Of a stretch of DNA of 64,000 nucleotides, positions 8,533 to 17,992 are shown in pieces. Positions within the stretch are counted from its first letter, which is position 1, and each line of letters starts with the position of its first letter. The position numbers were made by a program, and so were the translations under genes. The DNA lies in assembly GCF_020297365.1 (NCBI RefSeq), contig NZ_JAIXIG010000008.1, forward strand, positions 1 through 64,000. The letters run 5' to 3'. The stretch is from Curtobacterium oceanosedimentum. Its GTDB lineage: Bacteria; Actinomycetota; Actinomycetes; Actinomycetales; Microbacteriaceae. The notes below the pieces were generated by a model. The model searched no databases and was not told the origin of the DNA. It worked only from the letters and a program-made list of their open reading frames with translations.

Positions 8533-8966
8533 CGCCCGGGCGCGTCGCGCGCTCGACACCCGTTCTCCGACACCCCACGAGTCGATCGTCTCGTGGGGTG
8601 TCGTGCATCCGGACGGCGCCGGGCGGGTGGGTGCCGACGTGGGACGACAGTGTCGTCGTCGCACGACATCGGTTCTGTCGCGGTCCCGTGTGCGCGGGTC
8701 CGGTGCCGCGCTCGGACGACACTGTCGTCGTCGCACGACATCGGCGTCGTCGCACTGCGTCCGCCCCGCGGCCGACGGTCGCGGCGCCGGCCTGGAGGCC
8801 CGTGGCGGGCCCGCACCGCGCCTCCAGGCCGACGCGTGCACAGCGCGAGACGCCGGCGTCACGGCGGGTGGGTGCCGGGTGTGCGGCCCGGACGCCGGCG
8901 TCATGGCTCGGCGCCGTGGGTGTGCGGCGGTGGACGCCGGCGTCCCGGCGGGCGCCGCCGAACGTG

Positions 8967-8996
8967 CGAGACGCCGCCGGAAACGGCGGCGTCTCG
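8967..8996. terminator. Hairpin with GAAA loop between ctaA and ctaB
   Basis: Stem CGAGACGCCGCCG pairs perfectly over 13 bases around a GAAA loop. It is the strongest simple hairpin in the spacer and could end transcription from either side, though it is 100 bases from ctaB and over 430 from ctaA. Confidence 0.45.
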
Positions 8997-9022
8997 GCGG
9001 CAGGGCGGCGCGTCGGGACGAC

Positions 9023-9079
9023 GCCGGCGTGTCAGCACGGTGCCGGCGTCTCAGCACGACGCCGGCGTCGAGCCACCGG
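9023..9079. repeat. Three 19-bp tandem repeat units
   Basis: Units begin at 9023, 9042 and 9061 with GCCGGCGT(G/C)(T/G). The first two differ at three bases (GCCGGCGTGTCAGCACGGT and GCCGGCGTCTCAGCACGAC). The third is more diverged. They end 15 bases before the ctaB stop. Confidence 0.6.
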
Positions 9080-9094
9080 CCCGCGCCCGCGCCC

Positions 9095-10036
9095 CTAGAA
9101 GCTGAAGACCTGCGGCAGCAGCGGGTCGATGCCCACCGCGATGAACAGCAGCGTCAGGTACGTGATCGAGCTGTGGAAGACCCGCATCGGCTGCACGTGC
9201 TCGACGTGCTGGATCGCCCGCGAGTACAGGCGGTGCGACTCGACGACGAACCAGATGCCGCCGGCCAGCGCGACCACGGTGTAGAGCGGGCCCATGTCCG
9301 CCACCGGGATGAGCAGCAGCGAGCAGACCAGGGTCGCCCAGGCGTACAGCACGACCTGCAGGCCGACGACCGTGCGGCCGCGCACGACCGCGAGCATCGG
9401 CACGTCGGCGGCGTCGTAGTCGTCGCGGTACTTCATCGACAGCGGCCAGTAGTGCGGCGGCGTCCACAGGAAGATGACCATGAACAGGATGATCGGGGTC
9501 CAGGTCAGCGAACCGGTCACGCCCGCCCAGCCGATGAGCACCGGCATGCAGCCGGCCGAGCCGCCCCAGACGATGTTCTGCGGCGTGCGGCGCTTGAGCC
9601 ACAGCGTGTAGACGAACACGTAGATCAGGATCGCGACGACGCTCAGCGCGGCGGCGAGCCAGTTGACCAGGAAGCCGAGCACCGCGGTCGACAGGATGCC
9701 GAGCACCCACGAGAACACCAGGGCCTCGCGGTCGGAGAGCTCCCCCGTGACGAGCGGGCGCGTGCTCGTGCGCTTCATGAGCCGGTCGATGTCGCGGTCG
9801 ATGTAGCAGTTGAAGGCCGACGCCGACCCCGCCGACATCGCGCCGCCGAGCATCGTCCAGAAGACCAGCCACAGGTCGGGCACGCCGCGCTCGGCCAGGA
9901 ACATCGTCGGCGCCGTGGTGACGAGCAGCAGCTCCATCACGCGCGGCTTCGTCAACGAGACGTACGCACGGACCTTGCGGGACAGCCGCGACCGGGGTCG
10001 GTCGGTGTCGGGCCGGGTCACGGTGGCAGTCGGCAA
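9095..10036 (-). CDS. ctaB: Protoheme IX farnesyltransferase (heme O synthase)
   Basis: 313 residues, a UbiA-family prenyltransferase with about nine membrane helices. The prenyl diphosphate site is clear: N76-CYI-D80-RDI-D84 within [15 protein letters not shown], plus the family stretch [23 protein letters not shown]. It attaches a farnesyl group to heme b, giving heme O, the substrate of CtaA. The start is TTG, supported by GAGG five bases upstream. It diverges from tkt across a 409-bp spacer. The family name ctaB/cyoE is used interchangeably. Confidence 0.95.
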   Translation of the reverse strand: MPTATVTRPDTDRPRSRLSRKVRAYVSLTKPRVMELLLVTTAPTMFLAERGVPDLWLVFWTMLGGAMSAGSASAFNCYIDRDIDRLMKRTSTRPLVTGELSDREALVFSWVLGILSTAVLGFLVNWLAAALSVVAILIYVFVYTLWLKRRTPQNIVWGGSAGCMPVLIGWAGVTGSLTWTPIILFMVIFLWTPPHYWPLSMKYRDDYDAADVPMLAVVRGRTVVGLQVVLYAWATLVCSLLLIPVADMGPLYTVVALAGGIWFVVESHRLYSRAIQHVEHVQPMRVFHSSITYLTLLFIAVGIDPLLPQVFSF

Positions 10037-10445
10037 GAGAACCTCAGTCTGTTCGCATCAGCTCGCACACTCGGTGGACGACTGCGGCGGCGTCCGGGCA
10101 TGCGCTGACCCGGAATGACCACGGGTCCCGAGCAGTTTACGGGATGGAAGCGCCGCGATGGTGCCCCGCTTCGCCGTCCGGACCGGATCCGGACGACGCC
10201 GACACGCCCGAGCCGCTGTCCCAGCTCGGTCCGGACGCGCACATCGGGGGTCACCTGAACCCCTTCTGAGTGCCGGGTCACTATGCTGGAGAGGCCCTCC
10301 CGCAGTGCGCGCCCCGATGACGTCGGCCGCGATGAGCCGGTCGGCCGCCGCTCGACGGCGACACGACTCGGCCCCGGGATGGCCACATGTCCGTGCGATG
10401 GCACGAGCCCTCGCACATGTCGCATCAAGAAGGGTCAACATCCAA
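10037..10445. promoter_or_regulatory. Divergent control region between ctaB and tkt
   Basis: No gene seen in 409 bases. It contains an inverted repeat with perfect 8-base arms, CGTCCGGA (10175-10182) and TCCGGACG (10188-10195), separated by CCGGA. A -10-like TATGCT lies at 10282-10287 toward tkt without a clear -35 box, and a -10-like TAAACT (complement of 10134-10139) lies toward ctaB. A start at TATGCT would give tkt a leader of about 150 bases. Confidence 0.35.
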
Positions 10446-12539
10446 GTGGCTGAATTCACCTGGGACGCCATCGACCGGAAGGCCGTCGACACGGCCCGCG
10501 TTCTCGCCGCCGACTCGGTCGAGGCCGCCGGCAACGGTCACCCCGGCACCGCGATGAGCCTCGCTCCGCTCGCACACCTGCTCTTCCAGAAGGTGATGCG
10601 GCGCGACCCGAGCGACTCCACCTGGATCGGCCGCGACCGCTTCATCCTCTCCGCCGGTCACGCCTCGATCCTCCAGTACGTGCAGTTCTACCTGCACGGC
10701 TACGGTCTCGAGCTCGAGGACCTGCAGCACCTGCGCAAGTGGGGCTCGAAGACCCCGGGTCACCCGGAGTACGGCCACACCGACGGCGTCGAGATCACCA
10801 CCGGCCCGCTCGGCCAGGGCCTCGCCTCCGCCGTGGGCTTCGGCTACGCGCAGCGCTTCGAGCGCGGCCTGTTCGACCCGGAGACCGCCGACGGCGAGTC
10901 GCCGTTCGACCACTACACCTACGTGATCGCCGGTGACGGCGACATGCAGGAGGGCGTCACGAACGAGGCCGCCAGCCTCGCCGGCCGCCAGCAGCTCGGT
11001 CGCCTGGTCGTCTTCTACGACTCGAACCAGATCTCGATCGAGGACGACACCGACATCTCCTTCTCGGAGAGCGTCCCGGACCGCTACGAGGCGCTCGGCT
11101 GGCACGTCCAGACCGTCGACTGGAAGCAGACCGGCGAGTACTCCGAGGACGCCGAGGCGCTCTTCGCCGCCGTCGAGGCCGCCAAGGCCGTCTCCGACAA
11201 GCCGTCGCTCATCGTCCTCAAGACGATCATCGGCTGGCCGTCGCCGACCAAGCAGAACTCCGGCAAGATCCACGGCTCCGCGCTCGGCGCCGACGAGCTG
11301 AAGGGCCTCAAGGAGGTCCTCGGCTTCGACCCCGAGAAGACCTTCGACGTCGACCCCGAGGTGCTCGAGTACACCCGCGGCGCGATCGCCAAGGGCCAGG
11401 AGCAGCACGCCGAGTGGCAGAAGAGCTTCGACGCGTGGGCCTCGGCCAACCCGGAGAAGAAGGCGATGCTCGACCGCATCAACGCGGGCGAGCTCCCCGA
11501 GGGCCTCGAGGAGGCGCTCCCCGTCTTCCCGACCGACAAGGCCGTGTCGACCCGCGCCGCCTCCGGCAAGGTCATCAACGCCATCGCGCCGCTCATGCCC
11601 GAGTTCTGGGGCGGTTCGGCGGACCTCGCCGAGTCGAACCTCACCACGATCGAGGACGCCAAGTCCTTCGGTCCGGCCGAGGCCTCGACGAAGACCTGGA
11701 GCACCGACCCGTACGGCCGCGTGCTGCACTTCGGCATCCGCGAGCACGCGATGGGCTCGATCCTGTCGGGCATCGTCCTGCACGGGAACACCCGCCCCTT
11801 CGGTGGCACGTTCCTCATCTTCAGCGACTACATGCGCCCGGCCGTCCGTCTCGCCGCGCTCATGCAGGCGCCGGCGATCTACGTCTGGACGCACGACTCG
11901 GTCGCCCTCGGCGAGGACGGCCCGACGCACCAGCCGATCGAGCAGATCTCGTCGCTCCGCGCGATCCCCGGTCTCGACGTGGTCCGCCCCGCCGACGCCA
12001 ACGAGGTCGCGTACGCCTGGTTCGAGATGCTCAAGCACACCGACCGCCCGGCCGGCATCGCGCTGAGCCGCCAGAACCTGCCCGTGTTCGAGCGTGGTGA
12101 CGGCGACGCCTCCGGCGAGGTCTTCGCCTCGGCGAAGAACGTCGGCAAGGGCGCGTACGTCCTGGCCGAGGCGCCGAACGGCACCCCGGACGTGATCCTC
12201 ATCGCGACCGGTTCCGAGGTCCAGATCGCCGTCGAGGCGCGCGAGCAGCTCAAGGGCGAGGGCGTCAACGCCCGCGTCGTGAGCGCCCCGTCGCTCGAGT
12301 GGTTCTTCGAGCAGCCCGAGTCCTACCGCGAGCAGGTCCTGCCGAAGGCCGTCACCGCACGCGTCTCGGTCGAGGCCGGCATCGCCATGAGCTGGCGCGA
12401 CATCGTCGGCGACAAGGGCCGCAGCGTCTCGATCGAGCACTTCGGTGCCTCGGCCGACTACCAGACGCTCTTCAAGGAGTTCGGCTTCACGACGGAGCAC
12501 GTCGTGGCCGCCGCGAAGGAATCGATCGCGGCTTCCTGA
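10446..12539 (+). CDS. tkt: Transketolase
   Basis: 697 residues, normal length. It moves two-carbon units between sugar phosphates in the non-oxidative pentose phosphate pathway, using thiamine diphosphate. Visible motifs: GNGHPG (29-34), GHASILQY (71-78), the cofactor motif GDGDMQEG (163-170) with the downstream [11 protein letters not shown], and a central ...[15 protein letters not shown] pyrimidine-domain segment. The GTG at 10446 ([12 protein letters not shown]) fits the family N-terminus and follows AAGAAGGG; longer in-frame openings upstream read through the control region and are rejected. First gene of the tkt-tal-pgi-zwf-opcA-pgl cluster; a double hairpin separates it from tal. Confidence 0.96.
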   Translation: MAEFTWDAIDRKAVDTARVLAADSVEAAGNGHPGTAMSLAPLAHLLFQKVMRRDPSDSTWIGRDRFILSAGHASILQYVQFYLHGYGLELEDLQHLRKWGSKTPGHPEYGHTDGVEITTGPLGQGLASAVGFGYAQRFERGLFDPETADGESPFDHYTYVIAGDGDMQEGVTNEAASLAGRQQLGRLVVFYDSNQISIEDDTDISFSESVPDRYEALGWHVQTVDWKQTGEYSEDAEALFAAVEAAKAVSDKPSLIVLKTIIGWPSPTKQNSGKIHGSALGADELKGLKEVLGFDPEKTFDVDPEVLEYTRGAIAKGQEQHAEWQKSFDAWASANPEKKAMLDRINAGELPEGLEEALPVFPTDKAVSTRAASGKVINAIAPLMPEFWGGSADLAESNLTTIEDAKSFGPAEASTKTWSTDPYGRVLHFGIREHAMGSILSGIVLHGNTRPFGGTFLIFSDYMRPAVRLAALMQAPAIYVWTHDSVALGEDGPTHQPIEQISSLRAIPGLDVVRPADANEVAYAWFEMLKHTDRPAGIALSRQNLPVFERGDGDASGEVFASAKNVGKGAYVLAEAPNGTPDVILIATGSEVQIAVEAREQLKGEGVNARVVSAPSLEWFFEQPESYREQVLPKAVTARVSVEAGIAMSWRDIVGDKGRSVSIEHFGASADYQTLFKEFGFTTEHVVAAAKESIAAS

Positions 12540-12547
12540 TCCCTCGA

Positions 12548-12618
12548 GGGCCGGGTCCGGTTCACCGGATCCGGCCCTTCGTCCGGGAGGCCCGGCGCGG
12601 TTCCGCCCCGGGCCTCCC
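12548..12618 (+). terminator. Double hairpin between tkt and tal
   Basis: Two adjacent hairpins: 12548-12577 (13-base arms, loop TTCA, one wobble) and 12585-12618 (16-base arms starting GGGAGGCCCGG, two-base loop, one mismatch). The second belongs to the GGAGGC family. tal must then be expressed by read-through or by its own promoter in the remaining 60 bases. Confidence 0.5.
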
Positions 12619-12679
12619 GTCCCAAGACCCCGACACCACGGCCCGTCCGGGCCGGTCGACGAAAGAAGAAGAGAAACAC

Positions 12680-13792
12680 ATGGCTGACACCACCCCCACC
12701 GCCGCCCTCTCCGCGGTCGGCGTGAGCATCTGGCTCGACGACCTCTCCCGTGAGCTCCTCGAGACCGGCAAGCTCACCGAGCTCATCGAGCAGAAGAACG
12801 TCGTCGGTGTGACGACGAACCCCACCATCTTCGCCTCGGCCCTGGCCAAGGGCGAGCGCTACGACTCGCAGGTCAAGGAGCTGGCCGCCGCCGGCACCGA
12901 CGTCACCTCGGCGATCTTCGAGATCACCACGCAGGACGTCGCGAACGCGTCCGACGTGTTCAAGCCGATCTACGACGAGACCAAGGGCTTCGACGGCCGC
13001 GTGTCGATCGAGGTCGAGCCGGGCCTGGCGCACGAGACCGCCAAGACCATCGAGCAGGCGAAGTTCCTGTTCGAGAAGGTCGGTCGCGAGAACGTCCTCA
13101 TCAAGATCCCGGCGACGCTCGAGGGCCTCGAGGCCATCACCGAGGTCATCGGTGCCGGCATCTCCGTCAACGTCACCCTCATCTTCTCGCTCGAGCGCTA
13201 CCGCGCCGTCATCGACGCCTACCTCGGCGGGCTCGAGAAGGCCAAGGCCGCCGGCCACGACCTGTCGAAGATCCACTCGGTCGCCTCGTTCTTCGTGTCG
13301 CGCGTCGACTCCGAGATCGACAAGCGCCTCGACGCCGTCGGTACCGACGAGGCCACGGCCCTCAAGTCGAAGGCCGGCATCGCCAACGCGCAGCTCGCCT
13401 ACCAGGTCTGGACCGAGGCGTTCGCCTCCGAGCGCGCCCTCGGCCTGCTCGAGTCCGGTGCGAACACGCAGCGCCCGCTGTGGGCCTCCACCGGTGTGAA
13501 GGACCCGTCGCTCCCCGACACGCTCTACGTGACCGAGCTCGCGGCGCCGAACACCGTCAACACCATGCCGGGTAAGACGCTCGACGCGACCTTCGACCAC
13601 GGCGAGATCCACGGCGACGCGATCGCGGGCTCGTTCGACGACGCGCAGCAGGTCCTCGACCAGATCGCCGCGCAGGGCGTGGACTACGACGAGGTCGTGG
13701 CGCTGCTCGAGAAGGAGGGCGTGGACAAGTTCAACGTCTCCTGGGGCGAGCTCGTCGACACCGTGAAGACCGCGCTCGAGGGCGCCAAGTAG
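12680..13792 (+). CDS. tal: Transaldolase
   Basis: 370 residues, the size of the longer actinobacterial transaldolases. Catalytic Schiff-base lysine is K142 in [17 protein letters not shown] (43-51) and the [13 protein letters not shown] stretch are family signatures. It exchanges a dihydroxyacetone unit between sedoheptulose 7-phosphate and glyceraldehyde 3-phosphate. The ATG at 12680 follows a purine-rich AGAAGAAGAG; the longer in-frame reading overlaps the tkt 3' end and terminator and is not protein-like. Its stop TAG overlaps the pgi GTG by one base (TAGTG). Confidence 0.95.
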   Translation: MADTTPTAALSAVGVSIWLDDLSRELLETGKLTELIEQKNVVGVTTNPTIFASALAKGERYDSQVKELAAAGTDVTSAIFEITTQDVANASDVFKPIYDETKGFDGRVSIEVEPGLAHETAKTIEQAKFLFEKVGRENVLIKIPATLEGLEAITEVIGAGISVNVTLIFSLERYRAVIDAYLGGLEKAKAAGHDLSKIHSVASFFVSRVDSEIDKRLDAVGTDEATALKSKAGIANAQLAYQVWTEAFASERALGLLESGANTQRPLWASTGVKDPSLPDTLYVTELAAPNTVNTMPGKTLDATFDHGEIHGDAIAGSFDDAQQVLDQIAAQGVDYDEVVALLEKEGVDKFNVSWGELVDTVKTALEGAK

Positions 13793-15390
13793 TGACGGTT
13801 TCCATCGCAGCCAGCGGCGACGCCGCGCGGGCCATCGACCAGGTGGTCCCGCGGCTCGTCGCTGACCTGGTGGCCTCGGGCATCACCGCCCAGGACGCCG
13901 ACCTGTGGGGATCCGACGCCGAGGCCGAGGCGTCGAAGCGCCTCGGCTGGGTGGAGGCCGTCTCGGTCTCCCGCCCGCTCGTCGCCGAGGTGACCGCGCT
14001 GCGCGAGTCGCTGCATGCCGACGGGGTCGACCACGTCGTCCTCGCCGGCATGGGCGGCTCGTCCCTGGCGCCCGAGGTCATCGCCCGCACCGCCGGCGTG
14101 CCCCTGACGGTCCTCGACTCGACGGATCCCGCCCAGGTGCGCGCCGCCGTCTCGACCGACCTCGAGCGCACCGTGCTCGTGGTGTCGTCGAAGTCCGGCT
14201 CCACGCTCGAGACCGACTCGCAGCGTCGCGTCTACGAGCAGGCGTTCCGCGACGCCGGCATCGACCCGGCCCGTCGCATCGTGGTCGTCACTGACCCGGG
14301 TTCCGCGCTCGAGGCCACCGCGGTCGACGCCGGCTACCGCGTCTTCACCGCCGACCCCACCGTCGGCGGCCGCTACTCGGCACTCACGGCGTTCGGTCTC
14401 GTGCCGTCCGGCCTCGCCGGAGCGGACATCGCGGCGCTCCTCGACGAAGCCGACGCCATCTCGGCGCTGCTCTCCGTCGACCTCGACGAGAACCCCGGGC
14501 TCGTGCTCGGCGCGGTCCTCGCCGGCACCGCGCCCCTGCGCGACAAGATCGCCATCGTGCCCGACGGCACCCACATCGTCGGGTTCGGCGACTGGGTCGA
14601 GCAGCTGATCGCCGAGTCGACCGGCAAGGACGGCCGCGGACTGCTGCCCGTCGTGCTGCACCCCGACTCCCCCGAGGTCACCGCCGGCCTGCCGGACGTC
14701 CAGGTCATCCGCCTGGTCGGCTCGCGCGAGGACGAGCGCCACGTCGCCGAGGGCGAGGTCGAGATCACCGGCACGCTCGGTGGCCAGATCCTGGTCTGGG
14801 AGTACGCGGTCGCGATCGCCGGCCGACTGCTCGGCATCAACCCGTTCGACCAGCCGGACGTCGAGGCCGCCAAGGTCGCGAGCCGCGCGCTGCTCGACGA
14901 CCGCCCCGAGCCGGCGGAGCCGGCGTTCACCGAGGACGGCGTCGCCGTCCGTGCGACGCCCGGACTCGCGGTCGGGACGACGCTCGCAGAAGCCGTGTCG
15001 GGCCTCCTGTCCGCACTCGACCCCACCGGCTACGTGTCGGTGCAGGCGTACGTCGACCGCACCGCGAACGGCGACCTCGAGTCGCTGCGCGACGCGATCG
15101 CGGAGCGCACGGCGCGCCCCGTCACCTTCGGGTACGGCCCGCGCTTCCTGCACTCGACCGGCCAGTACCACAAGGGCGGCCCCGCCACGGGAGTGTTCCT
15201 CCAGATCGTGGCCGACGAAGCGGAGGACCTGGCCATCCCGGGTCGACCGTTCACGTTCGGGCAGCTGCTCCGGGCCCAGGCCGCCGGCGACGCGAGTGTC
15301 CTCGCCGAGCACGGCCGGCCGGTCCTCACCCTCACGACGTCGGACGTCGGTGCCGCCACAGCGGCGATCGCGTCCGCCGTCTCCCACTGA
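13792..15390 (+). CDS. pgi: Glucose-6-phosphate isomerase
   Basis: 532 residues with two SIS sugar-isomerase domains. Visible stretches: VLAGMGGSSLAPEV (84-97), VVSSKSGSTLETDSQ (about 131-145) and, toward the end, GYGPRFLHSTGQYHKGG with the active-site histidine region. It interconverts glucose 6-phosphate and fructose 6-phosphate. This is the type that in some bacteria is fused to transaldolase; here tal and pgi are separate but overlap by one base. GTG start, no separate ribosome binding site, so probably coupled to tal. A cluster context with zwf supports the isomerase call over other SIS proteins. Confidence 0.92.
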   Translation: MTVSIAASGDAARAIDQVVPRLVADLVASGITAQDADLWGSDAEAEASKRLGWVEAVSVSRPLVAEVTALRESLHADGVDHVVLAGMGGSSLAPEVIARTAGVPLTVLDSTDPAQVRAAVSTDLERTVLVVSSKSGSTLETDSQRRVYEQAFRDAGIDPARRIVVVTDPGSALEATAVDAGYRVFTADPTVGGRYSALTAFGLVPSGLAGADIAALLDEADAISALLSVDLDENPGLVLGAVLAGTAPLRDKIAIVPDGTHIVGFGDWVEQLIAESTGKDGRGLLPVVLHPDSPEVTAGLPDVQVIRLVGSREDERHVAEGEVEITGTLGGQILVWEYAVAIAGRLLGINPFDQPDVEAAKVASRALLDDRPEPAEPAFTEDGVAVRATPGLAVGTTLAEAVSGLLSALDPTGYVSVQAYVDRTANGDLESLRDAIAERTARPVTFGYGPRFLHSTGQYHKGGPATGVFLQIVADEAEDLAIPGRPFTFGQLLRAQAAGDASVLAEHGRPVLTLTTSDVGAATAAIASAVSH

Positions 15391-15412
15391 CCCGTAAGGA
15401 GTTCACCGACTC

Positions 15413-16951
15413 ATGTCACCGGTGGCAATCACCCCGGAGCACAACCCGCTCCGGTTGCCGACGGATCGCCGACTGAACCGGATCGCGGGACCGAGCACGC
15501 TCATCATCTTCGGCGTGACAGGAGACCTGTCCCGCAAGAAGCTGATGCCCGCGGTCTACGACCTGGCCAACCGGGGGCTGCTGCCCCCGGGGTTCGCGCT
15601 CGTCGGTTTCGCCCGTCGCGACTGGGAGGACCAAGACTTCTCGCAGCTCGTGCACGACGCTGTCAAGGAGCACTCCCGGACCCCGTTCGACGAGGACGTC
15701 TGGCGTCAGCTCGAACAGGGCATCCGCTTCGTGCAGGGCTCGTTCGACGACCCCGAGGCCTTCCGTGAGCTGAAGCGCACGGTCGATGACCTCGACGCCG
15801 AACGCGGCACGCTCGGGAACCACGCGTTCTACCTGTCGATCCCGCCCAAGATGTTCCCGGTCGTCACCGAGCAGCTCAAGCTGTCCGGCCTGACCGAGAA
15901 GCGCGAGGGCTCCTGGAGCCGCGTGGTCGTCGAGAAGCCGTTCGGCTCCGACCTCCGCACCGCCCGCGAGCTCAACGCGATCGTCGAGAGCGTGTTCGCG
16001 CCCGACGACGTGTTCCGCATCGACCACTACCTCGGCAAGGAGACCGTCCAGAACCTGCTGACGCTCCGGTTCGCGAACCAGATGTACGAACCCATCTGGA
16101 ACTCGAACTACGTCGACCACGTGCAGATCACGATGGCCGAGGACATCGGCGTCGCCGGACGTGCCGCCTACTACGACGGCATCGGTGCGGCGCGCGACGT
16201 CATCCAGAACCACCTGCTGCAGCTCCTCGCGCTCACCGCGATGGAGGAACCCGTCTCGTTCAAGGCCGCCGACCTGCGCGCCGAGAAGGAGAAGGTGCTC
16301 TCCGCCGTGCGCCTGCCCGAGGACCTGTCGACGGCCACCGCCCGCGGGCAGTACGCCGGCGGCTGGCAGGGCGGCGAGAAGGTGCTCGGCTTCCTCGACG
16401 AGGCCGGCATGGACCCGGAGTCCGGCACCGAGACGTACGCGGCGATCAAGCTCGACATCGCCACGCGACGCTGGCAGGGCGTGCCGTTCTACCTGCGCGC
16501 CGGCAAGCGCCTCGGCCGTCGTGTGACCGAGATCGCGATCGTGTTCAAGCGCGTCCCCGAGGACGTCTACGGCAACACGCAGTCGCCGCTCGGTCAGAAC
16601 GCACTCGTGATCCGCGTGCAGCCGGACGAGGGCGTCACGCTCCGCTTCGGTTCGAAGGTCCCCGGCGTCGGCACCCAGGTGCGCGACGTGACGATGGACT
16701 TCGGCTACGGCCACGCGTTCACCGAGGCATCCCCCGAGGCGTACGAGCGACTCATCCTCGACGTGCTCCTCGGTGACCCGCCGCTGTTCCCGCGGCACCA
16801 GGAGGTCGAGCTCTCGTGGAAGATCCTCGACCCCATCGAGGAGTTCTGGGCCACGCAGGGCCAGCCCGAGCAGTACCGTCCCGGCACGTGGGGCCCGGCA
16901 TCCGCCGACGCCCTGCTCGCCCGTGACGGTCGGACCTGGAGGCGTCCGTGA
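15413..16951 (+). CDS. zwf: Glucose-6-phosphate dehydrogenase
   Basis: 512 residues. N-terminal nucleotide-binding motif GVTGDLSRKK (34-43) and the active-site motif RIDHYLGKE (202-210) are intact. It oxidises glucose 6-phosphate to 6-phosphoglucono-lactone with NADP, the entry to the oxidative pentose phosphate pathway. AAGGAG (15395-15400) precedes the ATG by 12 bases. It overlaps opcA by four bases (GTGA), fitting joint production of the enzyme and its assembly factor. Confidence 0.97.
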   Translation: MSPVAITPEHNPLRLPTDRRLNRIAGPSTLIIFGVTGDLSRKKLMPAVYDLANRGLLPPGFALVGFARRDWEDQDFSQLVHDAVKEHSRTPFDEDVWRQLEQGIRFVQGSFDDPEAFRELKRTVDDLDAERGTLGNHAFYLSIPPKMFPVVTEQLKLSGLTEKREGSWSRVVVEKPFGSDLRTARELNAIVESVFAPDDVFRIDHYLGKETVQNLLTLRFANQMYEPIWNSNYVDHVQITMAEDIGVAGRAAYYDGIGAARDVIQNHLLQLLALTAMEEPVSFKAADLRAEKEKVLSAVRLPEDLSTATARGQYAGGWQGGEKVLGFLDEAGMDPESGTETYAAIKLDIATRRWQGVPFYLRAGKRLGRRVTEIAIVFKRVPEDVYGNTQSPLGQNALVIRVQPDEGVTLRFGSKVPGVGTQVRDVTMDFGYGHAFTEASPEAYERLILDVLLGDPPLFPRHQEVELSWKILDPIEEFWATQGQPEQYRPGTWGPASADALLARDGRTWRRP

Positions 16952-17892
16952 AGATCGACATGCCGGACACCACGGTGTCCAAGATCCAGAAGAAGCTCGT
17001 CCACATCCGCGAAGAGGGCGGCGCCGTCGCCCTCGGCCGTGTGCTGACCCTCATCATCTCGACGGCCCTGGGCCACGAGGAAGACGCGATCGAGGCCGCG
17101 AACGAGGCGTCCCGCGAGCACCCGATGCGCGTCATCATCGTGTCGAAGAACGACGGGGACACGAAGTCGCCCGGTCGTCTCGACGCGCAGATCCGCGTGG
17201 GCAGCGACGCGGGCGCCAGCGAGGTCATCGTGCTGCGCGCCTACGGGGAGACCGCGACCGACGAGGAGAGCCTGGTCACGGGCCTCCTGCTGCCGGACGC
17301 GCCCGTCGTCGCCTGGTGGCCGCAGAACGCTCCGGCGCAGCCGGCGGCCTCGGCCCTCGGCCGGATCGCCCAGCGCCGGATCACCGACGCCGCAGCGCAG
17401 AAGGACCCCGCGACGGCGATCGAGGCCCTCGGGGCGTCGTACGTGCCGGGTGACACCGACTTCGCGTGGACCCGGTTGACGCTCTGGCGGAACCAGCTCG
17501 CCGCGGCGCTCGACCAGCCGCCGTACGAGCCGATCACCGCGGTCGAGGTCTCGGGCGCGTCCGACAGCCCGTCGACGTTCCTGCTCGCCGCCTGGCTGCA
17601 GCTGCAGCTCGAGGTCCCGGTGTCGGTCGTCACGTCGCCCCGTGCGACGGGGTCGAGCGGCATCCACGGCGTCACGCTGACCCGCGAGTCCGGCACCATC
17701 GAGCTCGAGCGGTCCCTGGTGGACGTCGCGACGCTCTCGATGCCCGGGCAGCCGACGCACGACCTGTCGCTGCCACGCCGCAACCTGCGCGACTGCCTGG
17801 CCGAGGAACTCCGTAGACTCGACCCGGACGTCCTCTTCGGAGACGTCGTCAAGCACGGGGTGGCCCAGCTGCGCGAGACCATCGCCGGCTGA
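16948..17892 (+). CDS. opcA: Glucose-6-phosphate dehydrogenase assembly protein OpcA
   Basis: 314 residues, no catalytic motif expected. The sequence has OpcA-type segments, for example RVLTLIISTALG (32-43), HPMRVIIVSKNDGD, APVVAWWPQNAP and LEVPVSVVTSPRATGSSGIHGVTL (quoted in part by position 210-235). OpcA is needed for active G6PD in cyanobacteria and actinobacteria. GTG start overlaps the zwf stop. A hairpin follows at 17907-17941 before pgl. Confidence 0.93.
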   Translation: MKIDMPDTTVSKIQKKLVHIREEGGAVALGRVLTLIISTALGHEEDAIEAANEASREHPMRVIIVSKNDGDTKSPGRLDAQIRVGSDAGASEVIVLRAYGETATDEESLVTGLLLPDAPVVAWWPQNAPAQPAASALGRIAQRRITDAAAQKDPATAIEALGASYVPGDTDFAWTRLTLWRNQLAAALDQPPYEPITAVEVSGASDSPSTFLLAAWLQLQLEVPVSVVTSPRATGSSGIHGVTLTRESGTIELERSLVDVATLSMPGQPTHDLSLPRRNLRDCLAEELRRLDPDVLFGDVVKHGVAQLRETIAG

Positions 17893-17906
17893 GCCCCACC
17901 CCACAC

Positions 17907-17941
17907 GGTCGGGCCGCCTGTCTGGTGCAGGCGGTCCGACC
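17907..17941 (+). terminator. Hairpin after opcA
   Basis: 14-base arms, GGTCGGGCCGCCTG and CAGGCGGTCCGACC, pair with one wobble around a 7-base loop, 15 bases after the opcA stop. pgl starts 51 bases later, so this may be an attenuating or partial terminator. Confidence 0.5.
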
Positions 17942-17992
17942 GGACCGGAGCTGGTCGGATGACCGGTCGGCCGCCACGAACACGGGAGTCAC

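Larger units (their letters stand above)
8533..9094. repeat. 562-bp convergent spacer crowded with direct and inverted repeats
   Basis: No gene supported. Contents in order: two direct copies of about 31 bp (8642-8672 and 8714-8744), each holding a GACGAC...GTCGTC dyad and the shared TCGTCGTCGCACGACATCGG; a degenerate GGAGGC-family palindrome (8788-8831); three exact copies of the 12-bp palindrome GACGCCGGCGTC (8849-8860, 8891-8902, 8933-8944); a 13-bp-stem hairpin with a GAAA loop (8967-8996); and three 19-bp tandem units starting GCCGGCGT (9023-9079). Codon-like reading frames here are products of the repeats. Confidence 0.6.

Noticed and set aside
8474-10108. Long plus-strand open frame through the ctaA/ctaB spacer
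   Set aside because: It reads through repeats in the spacer and then antisense to ctaB; repeat-derived low-complexity protein.
10018-10428. Minus-strand open frame in the ctaB/tkt spacer
   Set aside because: Proline/arginine-rich with no family resemblance and overlapping a control region; no ribosome binding site.
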